DNA from: Caryophanales bacterium UBA6769
GTDB taxonomy: Bacteria > Bacillota > Bacilli > Bacillales > UBA6769
Length of the DNA stretch: 17,676 nucleotides
Direction: 5' to 3'
NCBI GenBank assembly: GCA_002453275.1
Contig: DKGN01000194.1
Span: 1 to 17,676 of the forward strand
The notes under the pieces were generated by a model. It was not told the origin of the DNA. It saw nothing but the letters and a program-made list of their open reading frames with translations, and searched no databases. Shown here one piece after another: positions 1-6,397 of the stretch (the stretch's first letter is position 1; the number at the start of each line of letters is the position of its first letter). Made by a program: the position numbers and the translations under genes.

Positions 1-1
1 T

Positions 2-58
2 TTATATTGCTTTACCGATACGGAAAAACACCATGTAGAATTGAAAGCCGATATCTGA
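2..58 (+). CDS. C-terminal end of a probable VOC-superfamily (FosA/glyoxalase-like) protein, partial
   Basis: The frame is open from the window edge and ends at TGA 56-58. It encodes an 18-residue tail, LYCFTDTEKHHVELKADI. The pattern F-x-D-x-(D/E)-x-H-x-(V/L)-E-L resembles the last strand of vicinal-oxygen-chelate proteins such as fosfomycin thiol transferases, where the Glu is a metal ligand. Only the tail is visible, so the family call is an inference from a short motif. The other two frames read less like protein. Most of the gene lies outside the window. Confidence 0.4.
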   Translation, partial: LYCFTDTEKHHVELKADI

Positions 59-87
59 TATTTGATGTAAAAAAGGGGAGTTAAGAA

Positions 88-219
88 ATGTCATTCGATA
101 CAGTAAATCTTGGAATGATATCATCAGATATATATAAGGTACTTCAACAATTAAAATCACACCTTCCAGTTTATTTGTTAAAAACGAATAGGCTGCGCTT
201 AGTTAAACAGTTAAGATAA
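88..219 (+). CDS. small hypothetical ORF, 43 aa
   Basis: This ATG-started ORF is preceded by a strong Shine-Dalgarno (AAAAGGGGAG, 7 nt before the ATG). The first half (SFDTVNLGMISSDIYKVLQQL) looks protein-like. The second half is rich in Leu, Arg and Lys and runs into DNA that soon becomes a transposase fragment. It may be the start of a longer gene whose 3' part was replaced by rearrangement, or simply a chance ORF behind a real ribosome binding site. No family is recognised. Confidence 0.28.
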   Translation: MSFDTVNLGMISSDIYKVLQQLKSHLPVYLLKTNRLRLVKQLR

Positions 220-265
220 GGTCCGTTACTTTGTAATCGTGGAATGATTTTAATGACAAGATGAA

Positions 266-316
266 ATGCGTCGGACCCTTACAGCTGAATTCAAAAAACA
301 GGTTGGCAATTCTTGA
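266..316 (+). pseudogene. IS3-family transposase OrfA fragment (N-terminus only)
   Basis: The reading starts at ATG 266 and gives MRRTLTAEFKKQV before diverging to a TGA at 314-316. 'RRT-(F/L)-TAEFKKQ' is the usual opening of OrfA helix-turn-helix proteins of the IS3 family (IS150 group). Everything after about 13 residues is lost, so this is a short relic. It points to the right, whereas the OrfB relic near 889-1128 points to the left. They therefore come from two insertions or a rearranged one. Confidence 0.5.
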
Positions 317-322
317 TCATAG

Positions 323-335
323 TGTTGGACCAACA
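323..335. promoter_or_regulatory. 13-bp palindrome upstream of the DUF7695-like gene
   Basis: This is a perfect inverted repeat, TGTTGG-A-CCAACA. It falls in the 18-nt spacer of a loose SigA-like match (TTGATC at 313, TTTAGT at about 337), so it could be an operator. The promoter match is weak, and palindromes of this size also occur by chance. Confidence 0.25.
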
Positions 336-377
336 GTTTAGTGTGATGAAATCAATGTTTTGGAGATGTCATAACTT

Positions 378-560
378 TTGGTCATTAAAAATCGAGTTAA
401 ATGCAAAGAATGTAAAGATATTATTGAATCTATTTCTTCACACCACTTTGTTTATTGTCAATGTATGTCAATTGCGGTTGATGGTGGAACAGACTATCAA
501 CGTTTAATCGGGAATGAGGAAGATATTAATTTGAGCTATTCAATTTATAAGGAGAAATAG
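378..560 (+). CDS. small cysteine-rich DUF7695-like protein, 60 aa
   Basis: The TTG start at 378 follows a GGAG 12 nt upstream. An in-frame stop just before it excludes a longer protein. The sequence has CKEC near residues 9-12 and CQC near residues 28-30, followed by SIAVDGGTDYQRLIG. This two-cysteine-pair layout with a conserved 'VDGG-x-DY-x-R' segment matches small Firmicutes/phage proteins annotated as DUF7695. The paired cysteines suggest a zinc-ribbon-like fold. The function is unknown. It sits between transposase relics. A TGTTGG-A-CCAACA palindrome lies 43 nt upstream. Confidence 0.6.
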   Translation: MVIKNRVKCKECKDIIESISSHHFVYCQCMSIAVDGGTDYQRLIGNEEDINLSYSIYKEK

Positions 561-888
561 ACATACACATATATTCTGGTTCTAACCAATTTGGCATTTA
601 ATTGGGCAGTATTTTTCGATTACCCATATAAATACTAAGGAACTAAGGCAATTATAATACAAGCAAATCATTTATATTTACAATAGAGTGGATCTGCGTC
701 AATATTTTGGACACAAACAAGTTAAGGTTTTCATTAGTGTTTTGTTTACTATTTATATTAAACTGTCGGGGCATGACATGGAGCCTCTGCGGGTACGATT
801 TCTAAGCCAGGAAGCCAGCTAATTTAAAACAATGCTAGCATGCCCGCCTCTCCACGTAAAATTGTGCAGTGAATTGATTATGAAAGAA
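561..888. other. gene-free stretch with IS relics and a structured GC-richer patch
   Basis: No convincing intact ORF is present. Positions 561-688 are AT-rich with nothing recognisable. Positions 689-714 look like an IS3-family end. Positions 761-850 form a GC-richer patch flanked by GGGCATG (769-775) and CATGCCC (839-845). One frame through it reads SGHDMEPLRVRFLSQEAS then stop, which resembles the tails of some IS200/IS605 TnpB proteins as I remember them. The patch may therefore be a tnpB/omega-RNA remnant, but this is a guess. Confidence 0.4.
689..714 (-). repeat. probable terminal inverted repeat of an IS3-family element
   Basis: Read on the minus strand the segment is GTGTCCAAAATATTGACGCA followed by GATCCA. 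This has the shape of IS3/IS150-group ends (GTGTCCA near a TTGAC block) and lies downstream of the OrfB relic on the same strand. The partner end was not found. The roughly 170 bp between this end and the OrfB stop is longer than usual, which suggests an insertion inside the relic. Confidence 0.4.
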
Positions 889-1128
889 TCACACAGCACA
901 AGTATGTTGGTTTTCCATTTCGTTTGGTGCTTTGTAGCCGATGCTACCGTGAACTCTTTTACGATTATACCAGCCTTCAATATATTGAAATAATGTTAGT
1001 TCAGCTGTTTTATAATCTATATATCGAACATGTTTGACTTCTTCTTTCTTTAAAATAACGTGAAAGGATTCTATACAGGCATTATCATAAGGACTACCCA
1101 ATGTGAAAATATCACAAAAAAGTAACAT
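889..1128 (-). pseudogene. IS3-family transposase OrfB, C-terminal fragment
   Basis: The 79-residue fragment contains GSPYDNACIESFHVILKKE and, further on, YIEGWYNRKRVHGSIGYKAP. These are the last blocks of the rve/DDE integrase core of IS3-family (IS150 group) transposases. The Glu of 'IESF' is the final catalytic residue of the DDE triad. The two Asp residues and the whole N-terminal two-thirds are missing. The first residues (MLLFCDIF) are not native sequence. A working OrfB has about 280 residues, so this is a dead relic. The break falls near 1105. Confidence 0.85.
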
Positions 1129-1153
1129 TTATTTTACAAACTGGTTTTTTCAA

Positions 1154-1197
1154 GGATGCCTCCGAATAAACACATCGTTTTTCGGAGGCATCCTTTT
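1154..1197 (+). terminator. intrinsic terminator with no gene upstream
   Basis: GGATGCCTCCGAA (1154-1166) pairs perfectly with TTCGGAGGCATCC (1181-1193) and is followed by TTTT. The T-run is on the plus-strand side only. No plus-strand gene precedes it; only the leftward transposase relic does. It probably belonged to a gene lost in the IS rearrangements. Confidence 0.7.
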
Positions 1198-1241
1198 CCA
1201 TTTTATGACTAACCGCAGCTTAATTTGTATAGTTTGGAATA

Positions 1242-1284
1242 CAAAACGCCCCTAGAATTAGAATTTTGGTCTAATTCTAGGGGC
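1242..1284 (-). terminator. terminator of the holin-like gene
   Basis: GCCCCTAGAATTAGA (1248-1262) and TCTAATTCTAGGGGC (1270-1284) form a perfect 15-bp stem with a 7-nt loop. Read on the minus strand it is followed by GTTTTGT. It begins 6 nt after the stop codon of the 98-residue gene. Confidence 0.7.
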
Positions 1285-1290
1285 ACACCA

Positions 1291-1587
1291 TTAAGCGAAG
1301 GGTTTTCGTTTTTTCTGTCGTTTATTTTTAAATGCTATCCATGTTGTTTTCAAAGAAGAATATGTGCCAACTGCCGCAGCACTATAAAAGCCTCCCATAA
1401 ATACACCGGCCCACATATCGTGACGATGACTATAAAAAACAGAAATTGAAAAACCTAATACGGAAGCTATAGTAGGAAAGTATTGTCTAGGAATTGGAAA
1501 TATTTTAAAAAGCTGCGTTAAAATAACGATTAAAGGAACAGCAATTACTCCATCCCAAAAGTTCGTATGAATGACGGGGAATTTCAT
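1291..1587 (-). CDS. small holin-like membrane protein, 98 aa
   Basis: The protein has three hydrophobic segments (about 12-30, 37-53 and 58-78) and a very basic tail (KNKRQKKRKPF). The order 'DGVIAVPLIVILTQLFKIFPIPRQ' then 'PTIASVLGFSISVF', ending in a Gly-rich segment 'AGVFMGGFYSAAAVGTY', resembles the Phage_holin_5_2 type of small membrane protein. In such proteins the first helix is followed by a short loop and a Gly/Ala-rich final helix. The start is ATG with GGAAGG about 9 nt upstream, and its own terminator follows. It stands alone with no endolysin or phage gene nearby, so a chromosomal holin-like role is only a resemblance, not shown. Confidence 0.65.
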   Translation of the reverse strand: MKFPVIHTNFWDGVIAVPLIVILTQLFKIFPIPRQYFPTIASVLGFSISVFYSHRHDMWAGVFMGGFYSAAAVGTYSSLKTTWIAFKNKRQKKRKPFA

Positions 1588-1988
1588 AAGACCAACCTTC
1601 CAGCTTTAAATTGTGAGGGCCTAATTTAGAACAAAAGGAAAAAAATATGTCTTTATTATAACCTTGGGCTTAATAACTTATACAAAAAAGAGGGCTTGCT
1701 GTCCTTCATTTTCCAAATTAGAGTCAGCAACCTTATTCCGTCGTTTTTCTTTTTTATCAGCTTTCTCTCGATTAAAACGGAAATATCACAAAAATATGTA
1801 TGAGCTAATTTCTTGATAACGTAATCAGGCTTCTTCTTGTGTAAATGTAAACTCTTTGTATTATTCGTTTTATAATACTGGCTCGCAAATTAATTGTAGG
1901 CAGATACAATTACTTTTAAAAATCAATTTGCTAGAATAGGCAGGGTAGCCATAGCTATACATTCAACATAGAAGGGGATGCTAAATTC
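1588..1988. other. intergenic stretch with possible decayed minus-strand gene
   Basis: No intact gene is seen. On the minus strand a frame closed by TAA at 1678-1680 reads REKADKKEKRRNKVADSN and continues to the stop. An overlapping frame (about 1880 down to 1650) runs roughly 70 codons, beginning FASQYYKTNNTKSLHLHKKK, with no start codon. Together they look like a frameshifted relic, but no family is recognised. Inside it, GGTTGCTG and CAGCAAGCC (1694-1732) plus a minus-strand T-run could form a weak terminator. The right end carries the nitroreductase promoter region. Confidence 0.3.
1891..1922 (+). promoter_or_regulatory. candidate promoter and operator of the nitroreductase gene
   Basis: TAATTGTA (1891-1898) and TACAATTA (1905-1912) form a perfect 8-6-8 inverted repeat. 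It overlaps a possible -35 (TTGTAG, 1894-1899) that is 17 nt from TAAAAA (1917-1922). Both hexamers match consensus 4 of 6. The layout suggests repression by a dimeric regulator, but none is encoded next to it. Confidence 0.4.
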
Positions 1989-2672
1989 ATGTCAAATCAG
2001 CCATTTAAGGATAAAGAGCAAGTAAAAGAACAAGTGTTAAACGCAATGAATTTCCGCCATGCAACGAAAGAATATGATAAAAACCGTAAAATATCGGATG
2101 AAGATTTTAACTATATTTTAGAAGCTGGGCGACTGTCACCAAGCTCATTAGGATCAGAGCCGTGGAAGTTTCTTGTTATCCAAGATCCAACTTTGAGAGA
2201 AAAGATGATGGAAGTCGCGCCAGGCGCGGTTGAAAAACTAAAAGCAGCCAGTCACTTTGTTGTCATTCTCTCCCGGAAAGGGGTTCGCTACGATTCTGAA
2301 TATATATTAAACCATATGAAAACAGTTCAACATTTTCCGGAAGAAATACTAGATACGATTAGCGAGCAATATAAATATTTTCAAGAAGGTAAAAATATTT
2401 TAGATAACGAAAGAACATTAAATGATTGGTCTTCTAAACAAACGTATATTGCGTTAGGAAATATGCTGACGGCAGCCGCGATGATAGGCATCGATTCAAC
2501 GCCAATGGAAGGCTTTCAAGCGGATAAGTTAGATGCGTTACTTGAAAGTGAAGGCTTGCTTGAAGATGGTGCGTATTCAGCTTCTGTTTTAGCTGCATTT
2601 GGGTATCGTAAGGAAGACCCAAATCGTCCAAAAACAAGAAATTCAATTGAAAATGTAGTGAAGTGGGTATAA
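1989..2672 (+). CDS. yfkO: NAD(P)H-dependent nitroreductase, YfkO-like
   Basis: The 227-residue protein closely follows Bacillus subtilis YfkO (about 221 aa) along its length. It is a flavin nitroreductase of the NfsB/FRP-like fold that reduces nitroaromatics and quinones with NAD(P)H in the cytosol. Visible landmarks are the FMN-phosphate segment RHATKEYD (23-30), SPSSLGSEPW (50-59), the 'WSSKQTYIALGNMLTAAA' helix in the middle, and the ending 'FGYR-x-x-(D)P-x-RPKTR' with '(V/E)NVVKWV'. The start is ATG with AGAAGGGG 11 nt upstream. It is monocistronic: a candidate operator/promoter lies upstream and a strong bidirectional terminator directly after. No truncation or missing cofactor residues are seen. 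Confidence 0.92.
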   Translation: MSNQPFKDKEQVKEQVLNAMNFRHATKEYDKNRKISDEDFNYILEAGRLSPSSLGSEPWKFLVIQDPTLREKMMEVAPGAVEKLKAASHFVVILSRKGVRYDSEYILNHMKTVQHFPEEILDTISEQYKYFQEGKNILDNERTLNDWSSKQTYIALGNMLTAAAMIGIDSTPMEGFQADKLDALLESEGLLEDGAYSASVLAAFGYRKEDPNRPKTRNSIENVVKWV

Positions 2673-2712
2673 AAAAGTGGTGCAACGGATTGAATGCCGT
2701 GCACCACTTTTT
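2672..2712. terminator. bidirectional terminator between nitroreductase and ABC permease
   Basis: AAAAAGTGGTGC(A)ACGG pairs with CCGTGCACCACTTTTT, with one bulged A. The stem begins in the nitroreductase stop region and has A-run and T-run flanks, so it works on both strands. It ends two convergent units. Confidence 0.88.
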
Positions 2713-2727
2713 AAATTGACGCATTCT

Positions 2728-4497
2728 TTAATACAAGCTTCTTCCTTTTCTATTTCGTGGTCGGCGTAGTGATCTTGACTCAGCGACTAGATTAATTTTC
2801 AACCCTTGGTCGATACGAGAGCCGCTTATGGATAAGAAAAGGTACGCAAGTCCGATAGAAATGAATGTTAGAACGATCACACCGCCAATTGTCGCAACGA
2901 CTGGATAACTCGCTTTTAAAGATAATAAGCCTAAGATAAATGTAACGAATACGCTAGAGAAACCAGTGATGCCATGATTCAAATCTTGCGGTAATTCATT
3001 AAGTACAACATCGGGAATGAGCAAATAACCGACTGGAATAAGAGCGATAATTAAATATATGTAAGATAAAACTAATAAACTAATGGATGCACCGAAATTT
3101 AATCGTTGTTGTGGATTTGATGGATTATATTTCGCGCCTAATGTCCCAATCCAAATACCAATTGCGCTTATCCCTAACGTGATGACACCCTTCACTGCAA
3201 TTCCATATAAAAATTGCCAAATGGTCCAACCTAAAAAGAACATCGCAATAAATTCTATGATTGAAACAACGATAAACGGAAGTAACCAACTAATCAAAAA
3301 TTTCCCGTATGCCACTTGTCTGCCCGTTACCGGCATGACACGCATAATCCATAGATTTGGTCCTTCTCTACCAATAGAGGAGGAAGAAATGCTTCCATTC
3401 GTTAAGGCGTAAATGAACAATAAGATCCCTTGCGCAACCGGCCAAGAAATATTGCCATGTTCTCTAATCTCTGTCAAACTTCCTCCGCTACTCATAAAAC
3501 CGACCACACCGAAGACGATAAAAAATAAAATGGGCATAAGTGAAAGCCATTCGCGTAAATCTCGTTTAATCGTAAGCCATTCCTTTTTGCTTATGGCGAT
3601 AATCGGGTGATGTAACTTTGGATTTCCCTGACTTGCTTTTCGGCGTTTGGATCGCTTTTTACTAGAACCCTCATTCAAACGGATCCAGCCTGTTCGGAAT
3701 CCTTTCTCAACGAGCATTGTTGCGAACGTCATTAAAGCGAGAGCAAGTAAGAATAGCATGGCCAAAGGAACAAAGGCAGTTAAAGAGCCATCGAGTGCAT
3801 TTCCTACAGCGGAACTCCCCCAACGAACTGGGACCCAATACGGCAAGACAGGTAATTCGGATAAAAAGAGGTCAGAATACGACAAGTCATCATTCGTTAT
3901 CGTCGGTAGCATAAAGAGTAAGTACACGATAATCCCTGATAAAAAGCTCATCACCGTCAAAAACTCGTTTGCGCGACCAGCAGGAATCACTTGAATGAGC
4001 AATAAATTTAACAAAAAAATGAGTGATAAACTAATGACAGTTACGAAAAAAAGCGCAAGGAGAGCGACGATATAATAGAAAATACTGGCCTTTATCCCAA
4101 TGCCGTAGATAACAATCGGAACAGTCGATATTAGAAAAATGAAGACCGGAGTACCGAAATAGCTTTGAATGTATTTCGTCCAAAAAATATGTTTCGTCGG
4201 GATTGGCATTGAAAATAACATGTCTAAATCTGAACCTGAGTAAAGTCCTTTAAACACTTGGGGCAAGCCCATCAAAATAATCATCCCGATAACAGCTAGA
4301 AATCCAAACGATAAGAGACTTTCAAACGTTGTTGCTGAAATAGAACCACTAATGGACCAGATGAACGTTCCAAAAACTGACAGAAAAAAAGCAATGATGA
4401 GAATACCAATACCGAATCCAATTATATTGTTCATTGGTAGTGTTCGAATCGTATTCAGCATTACTTTCCATTGATTTTTCAGTAAGATGTTCATCAT
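2728..4497 (-). CDS. ABC exporter permease, 589 aa
   Basis: This is a large, very hydrophobic protein with about twelve predicted membrane segments in two halves. A basic cytoplasmic loop in the middle (SSKKRSKRRKASQGNPK) and a basic C-terminus (RRPRNRKGRSLY) are visible. This size and loop plan fit the 'putative ABC exporter' permease class of Firmicutes, which pairs with a single-domain ATPase. It starts with ATG at 4497, and its start overlaps the ATPase stop as ATGA, so the two are translationally coupled and equimolar. The substrate is not revealed by sequence; related systems export peptides, antibiotics or unknown compounds. The gene ends just before the shared bidirectional terminator. 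Confidence 0.82.
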   Translation of the reverse strand: MMNILLKNQWKVMLNTIRTLPMNNIIGFGIGILIIAFFLSVFGTFIWSISGSISATTFESLLSFGFLAVIGMIILMGLPQVFKGLYSGSDLDMLFSMPIPTKHIFWTKYIQSYFGTPVFIFLISTVPIVIYGIGIKASIFYYIVALLALFFVTVISLSLIFLLNLLLIQVIPAGRANEFLTVMSFLSGIIVYLLFMLPTITNDDLSYSDLFLSELPVLPYWVPVRWGSSAVGNALDGSLTAFVPLAMLFLLALALMTFATMLVEKGFRTGWIRLNEGSSKKRSKRRKASQGNPKLHHPIIAISKKEWLTIKRDLREWLSLMPILFFIVFGVVGFMSSGGSLTEIREHGNISWPVAQGILLFIYALTNGSISSSSIGREGPNLWIMRVMPVTGRQVAYGKFLISWLLPFIVVSIIEFIAMFFLGWTIWQFLYGIAVKGVITLGISAIGIWIGTLGAKYNPSNPQQRLNFGASISLLVLSYIYLIIALIPVGYLLIPDVVLNELPQDLNHGITGFSSVFVTFILGLLSLKASYPVVATIGGVIVLTFISIGLAYLFLSISGSRIDQGLKINLVAESRSLRRPRNRKGRSLY

Positions 4498-5285
4498 CGT
4501 TGGGCACCTTGCGGGTCTTCAGACATTTCATCGATTAAAGCTTGTTGGTCTTCTCCTCCTGTTAATTGTAAAAAGATATCTTCTAAACTTCCGTCAGTCC
4601 GGCCATCTCGTTGCCGCAATTCGTCCATCGTGCCTAACGCAATAATCTCACCTTCGGAAATAATCCCAATTCGGTCACACATTTGTTCAGCAATTTCTAG
4701 AATGTGAGTCGTAATAAACGCCGTCATCCCCTCACTACAACGCTTACGTAAAATGTTTTTTAATTCGCGGGCACTTTTCGGATCAAGCCCAACTGTCGGT
4801 TCATCTAAAAATAAGATAGAGGGACGATGGATGAGTGCGCCACAAATGGCAATTTTTTGTTTCATCCCGTGGGAATAGCTTTCAATCAACTCATCCGCAC
4901 GATCCGTTAAACTAAAGAGGTGTAACAGTTCCTCTAAATCATGTACATATTCTTTTTCTGGTACTTTATAAATGGAGGCGACAAATTGGATATAGTCACG
5001 GCCTGTCAATTTCGGATATAGGTTTGGATGGTCCGGAACGTATGATAGTTGTTTTTTTGCTTCAACTGGCTGTTCCCAAACGTTAATGCCATTTAGTTGC
5101 ACAGTTCCTGATGATGGTTCTAGTAAGCCTGTCATCATTTTAATTGTTGTCGTTTTCCCAGCACCGTTCGGGCCTAAAAATCCAAACAATTCTCCTTTTT
5201 CAATTTGTAAGTCTATATCTTTTACTGCATCATTTTTTCCGTATGTCTTCTTAAGATTCGCTAATGTTATCGATGTTGTGCCCAT
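4494..5285 (-). CDS. ABC exporter ATP-binding protein, 263 aa
   Basis: This is a single nucleotide-binding domain: Walker A GPNGAGKTT (38-46), signature SHGMKQK (138-144), Walker B ILFLDE (157-162), then the D-loop GLDP and the switch His in 'ITTHI'. The conserved Q-loop region reads SYVPD. The C-terminal extension (about 220-263) is typical of CcmA/EcsA-type exporter ATPases. It powers the adjacent permease from the inner membrane face. I choose the ATG at 5285 because GGAGGG lies 7 nt upstream. An in-frame ATG at 5321 would lengthen the protein by 12 residues, but it sits inside the promoter -10 region and has no ribosome binding site. Confidence 0.9.
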   Translation of the reverse strand: MGTTSITLANLKKTYGKNDAVKDIDLQIEKGELFGFLGPNGAGKTTTIKMMTGLLEPSSGTVQLNGINVWEQPVEAKKQLSYVPDHPNLYPKLTGRDYIQFVASIYKVPEKEYVHDLEELLHLFSLTDRADELIESYSHGMKQKIAICGALIHRPSILFLDEPTVGLDPKSARELKNILRKRCSEGMTAFITTHILEIAEQMCDRIGIISEGEIIALGTMDELRQRDGRTDGSLEDIFLQLTGGEDQQALIDEMSEDPQGAQR

Positions 5286-5319
5286 TGTATTCCCTCCAAC
5301 TAATCTAAATACTGTACCC

Positions 5320-5349
5320 ATTGTAACGAGAGATGTCAGGAACGGTCAA
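5320..5349 (-). promoter_or_regulatory. SigA promoter of the ABC exporter operon
   Basis: On the minus strand, TTGACC (5349-5344) and TACAAT (5325-5320) are separated by 18 nt. Each matches consensus 5 of 6. Transcription would start near 5313 and leave a leader of about 28 nt before the ATG at 5285. Confidence 0.65.
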
Positions 5350-5362
5350 AGTAAATTCTTAT

Positions 5363-5407
5363 AAAAAAAGCCTGAGAAACAACTGCTTATGCAGACGCCT
5401 CCCAAGC
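5363..5407 (-). terminator. terminator after the MDR oxidoreductase gene
   Basis: Read on the minus strand, GCTTGGG pairs with CTCAGGC (two G-U pairs), enclosing a small CTGC/GCAG hairpin, and is followed by TTTTTTT. It lies between the oxidoreductase stop and the promoter of the ABC operon. The stem is imperfect but the T-run is strong. Confidence 0.55.
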
Positions 5408-5425
5408 TTATCTAGATCTATTTAG

Positions 5426-6346
5426 TTATAAAGAAACGACAAGTTTTCCTCTTGCGTGTCTTGTTTCTGTTTTTTCTAATGCTTGTAATGCGTCTTCAAA
5501 TGGGTATACCCGCTCAATAATGACTTTAACTTTATCCGTCACAATCTGTTGCACGAGTTCGCTAATGGCTTGTTGCATATTAAGTTTGTGCTGAAGTTGC
5601 TTGACTGTTACATTCCTTTTTGGCTCGACCTTATCACCCGAAAGAGTAATGACTTTACCACCATTTTTAACGACATCCAGACTATCAGACCCTGTGCCTG
5701 GCTGAATCGCTAAAGCCGCATCCACCCCTTCTGGCATCCATTGTTTGACTTGTTTTTTCCAATAAGGATTGGCATAATCAACTGTTTCCTCAGCTCCAAG
5801 TGATTTCATGTACTCTTGATTTTTACTTGATGCTGAACCGATAACACGAATCCCTTCATTTTTCGCCAATTGGATTACGAGTGTGCCAATCGCTCCAGAA
5901 GCTCCTGCGACAAATAATGTGTTATCTTTTCTAAGGTTGAGTGCATGCATGCTTTCAAGTGCGGTTTTACCAGCAACCATAATTGTTGCCCCCTCTGTGA
6001 AGTCGAGGTCATCTGCTAGATGAACGATTGCATCAGAGGATACGGCAACGTACTCAGCCCAACAGCCGCCTTTTGGTTGCATACTGCTACTTAAGATGAC
6101 CCGATCGCCAATTTGAAAGTTGTTCACTCGTTTACCAGTTTTGACGATAACACCTGCTCCCTCGATGCCAATCGGATACGGAAATAAGGCAGTTGGTGGA
6201 ATGAAATATCGATCATGAATCCCAACTCCGATAGCTTTAACTTTGATCAGTACTTCATGTTCATCAATCGAAGGGATTTCAACTTTCTTCAACTCTACCT
6301 GCTTATGATCAGGGCTTAATCTGACAAAAGCTTGCATTTTATTCAT
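5426..6346 (-). CDS. NADP-dependent quinone oxidoreductase-like MDR protein
   Basis: The 306-residue protein is a medium-chain dehydrogenase/reductase of the quinone-oxidoreductase type. The N-terminal GroES-like domain (about 30-110) contains GIEGAGVI (60-67) and 'IGDRV'. The Rossmann fold begins with GASGAIG (148-154), and the C-terminal strand ends 'HARGKLVVSL', a common end for this group. The zinc-ligand cysteine cluster of alcohol dehydrogenases is absent, so it should be zinc-free and reduce quinones or enones with NADPH in the cytosol. The start is ATG with GGAGG 9 nt upstream. It lies 51 nt after the efflux pump gene with no terminator between, so it is the last gene of the MarR operon. 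Confidence 0.88.
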   Translation of the reverse strand: MNKMQAFVRLSPDHKQVELKKVEIPSIDEHEVLIKVKAIGVGIHDRYFIPPTALFPYPIGIEGAGVIVKTGKRVNNFQIGDRVILSSSMQPKGGCWAEYVAVSSDAIVHLADDLDFTEGATIMVAGKTALESMHALNLRKDNTLFVAGASGAIGTLVIQLAKNEGIRVIGSASSKNQEYMKSLGAEETVDYANPYWKKQVKQWMPEGVDAALAIQPGTGSDSLDVVKNGGKVITLSGDKVEPKRNVTVKQLQHKLNMQQAISELVQQIVTDKVKVIIERVYPFEDALQALEKTETRHARGKLVVSL

Positions 6347-6397
6347 CCATTTTAGCCTCCAGATGATCGATCATTAAAGATCTTATTTTAAATAAAG

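Noticed and set aside
313..507. Plus-strand 64-codon ORF overlapping the DUF7695-like gene
   Set aside because: It lacks a ribosome binding site. The overlapping frame from 378 has the conserved cysteines and VDGG motif.
1225..1449. Plus-strand ORF over the holin-like gene
   Set aside because: It starts in the terminator region and runs antisense to a gene with its own ribosome binding site and terminator.
2434..2724. Minus-strand ORFs opposite the nitroreductase
   Set aside because: They are shadows of a clear coding gene, with no motifs or ribosome binding site.
3083..3994. Plus-strand ORFs opposite the ABC permease
   Set aside because: They are antisense shadows of the 589-residue permease; composition is not protein-like.
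5286..5321. Longer start (ATG 5321) for the ABC ATPase
   Set aside because: It lies in the -10 box of the predicted promoter and lacks a Shine-Dalgarno; ATG 5285 has GGAGGG.
6363..6374. Palindrome ATGATCGATCAT between the efflux and reductase genes as an operator or terminator
   Set aside because: It is short and built of GATC units, lacks a T-run, and lies inside an apparent operon. It is likely chance.
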